From positions 1 through 13,829 of the forward strand of contig DASWVC010000105.1 of the NCBI GenBank assembly GCA_036401335.1: a stretch of DNA of 13,829 nt. The letters run 5' to 3'. Numbering within the stretch: the stretch's first letter is position 1; the number at the start of each line of letters is the position of its first letter. The position numbers and the translations under genes are program-made. Origin of the DNA: DASWVC01 sp036401335 (GTDB lineage: Bacteria; Verrucomicrobiota; Verrucomicrobiia; Chthoniobacterales; JAFAMB01). Under the pieces are notes generated by a model. It was not told the DNA's origin. It saw only the letters and a program-made list of their open reading frames with translations, and did no database searches. Shown piece by piece: positions 13,739 to 13,829 of the stretch.

Positions 13739-13765
13739 GGTTGGGTCGTGTGTCCCGGCGCGACC
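13739..13765 (-). repeat. Repeat hairpin, degenerate sixth copy
   Basis: On the minus strand GGGAC (13756-13752), seven bases and CCAACC (13744-13739) repeat the pattern with one tail change. The stem GGTCGTG/CGCGACC (13744-13750 with 13759-13765) has six Watson-Crick pairs and one G-T pair. Its sequence differs from all other copies. The spacing to the fifth copy is 49 bases, like the spacing of copies 1-3. Confidence 0.5.
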
Positions 13766-13829
13766 GCCTCACGCGCCCGTCCAGGCGGTCGGCTCACGCG
13801 GCGTTTCCGGGCGGGCCTTCCGGGAAGCG

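Larger units (their letters stand above)
13493..13829. other. Gene-free region with hairpins
   Basis: No coding sequence with a recognisable product was seen on either strand in these 337 bases. The stretch contains a palindrome CAATCGATTG (13507-13516), a 7-bp hairpin GCGAGCA/TGCTCGC (13571-13577 with 13589-13595), two repeat hairpins and a 9-bp stem CGACCGCCT/AGGCGGTCG (13761-13769 with 13783-13791). It is GC-rich and likely a dispersed-repeat spacer downstream of the pseudogene. Confidence 0.6.

Noticed and set aside
13317..13772. A 151-residue open frame on the minus strand at the right end
   Set aside because: It covers the pseudogene and the hairpin repeats, is Arg/Pro/Ser-rich and shows no domain.

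Overview
The window looks like a GC-rich chromosomal segment from a soil-type bacterium, most likely a verrucomicrobium. The grounds are the codon bias, the near absence of Shine-Dalgarno sequences, and short intergenic hairpins ending in CCTACC of a kind I associate with Verrucomicrobiota genomes. The placement is an inference; no rRNA or marker gene is present. No tRNA, rRNA, CRISPR array or intact mobile element was found.

Layout, left to right. (1) 1-2958, plus strand: the end of a tightly overlapping operon of the Nit1C type, with a nitrilase tail (sll0784 family), a radical SAM protein (MSMEG_0568 family), a small MSMEG_0570/Sll0783-family protein and an MSMEG_0569-family flavoprotein. 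Such clusters are linked to nitrogen starvation and to cyanide or nitrile nitrogen assimilation. The acetyltransferase and AIR-synthase-like partners are not between these genes. (2) 3143-3789, minus strand: a vapBC toxin-antitoxin pair with a recognisable promoter and a palindrome over its -10 box. (3) 3951-4086: three hairpins with a shared loop and tail but different stems. Further copies lie at 5806-5832 and 13690-13765. (4) 4124-4567, minus: a small secreted protein of unknown function. (5) 4722-5753, minus: an aldo/keto reductase, divergent from glgP. (6) 5929-8478, plus: alpha-glucan phosphorylase, for glycogen or maltodextrin breakdown.

(7) 8576-11830, plus: a compact four-gene unit made of a xylose-isomerase-like TIM barrel, a RibD-C/DHFR-like reductase, an SRPBCC (aromatase/cyclase-like) protein and a beta-ketoacyl-ACP synthase with its full Cys-His-His triad. 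Spacings of 3, 4 and -4 nt point to one transcript. Together they suggest a small, undescribed polyketide-like or modified fatty-acid pathway that borrows the carrier protein and malonyl loading of primary metabolism. This is the best candidate for a new system here. (8) 12055-12929, plus: a RES-Xre toxin-antitoxin pair whose promoter suggests a leaderless antitoxin mRNA. (9) 13027-13492, plus: a decayed pyridine nucleotide-disulfide oxidoreductase gene with two internal deletions. (10) 13493-13829: gene-free, with two more hairpin copies.

The two toxin-antitoxin pairs, the pseudogene and the repeat hairpins mark the spaces between metabolic operons as the flexible parts of this segment.
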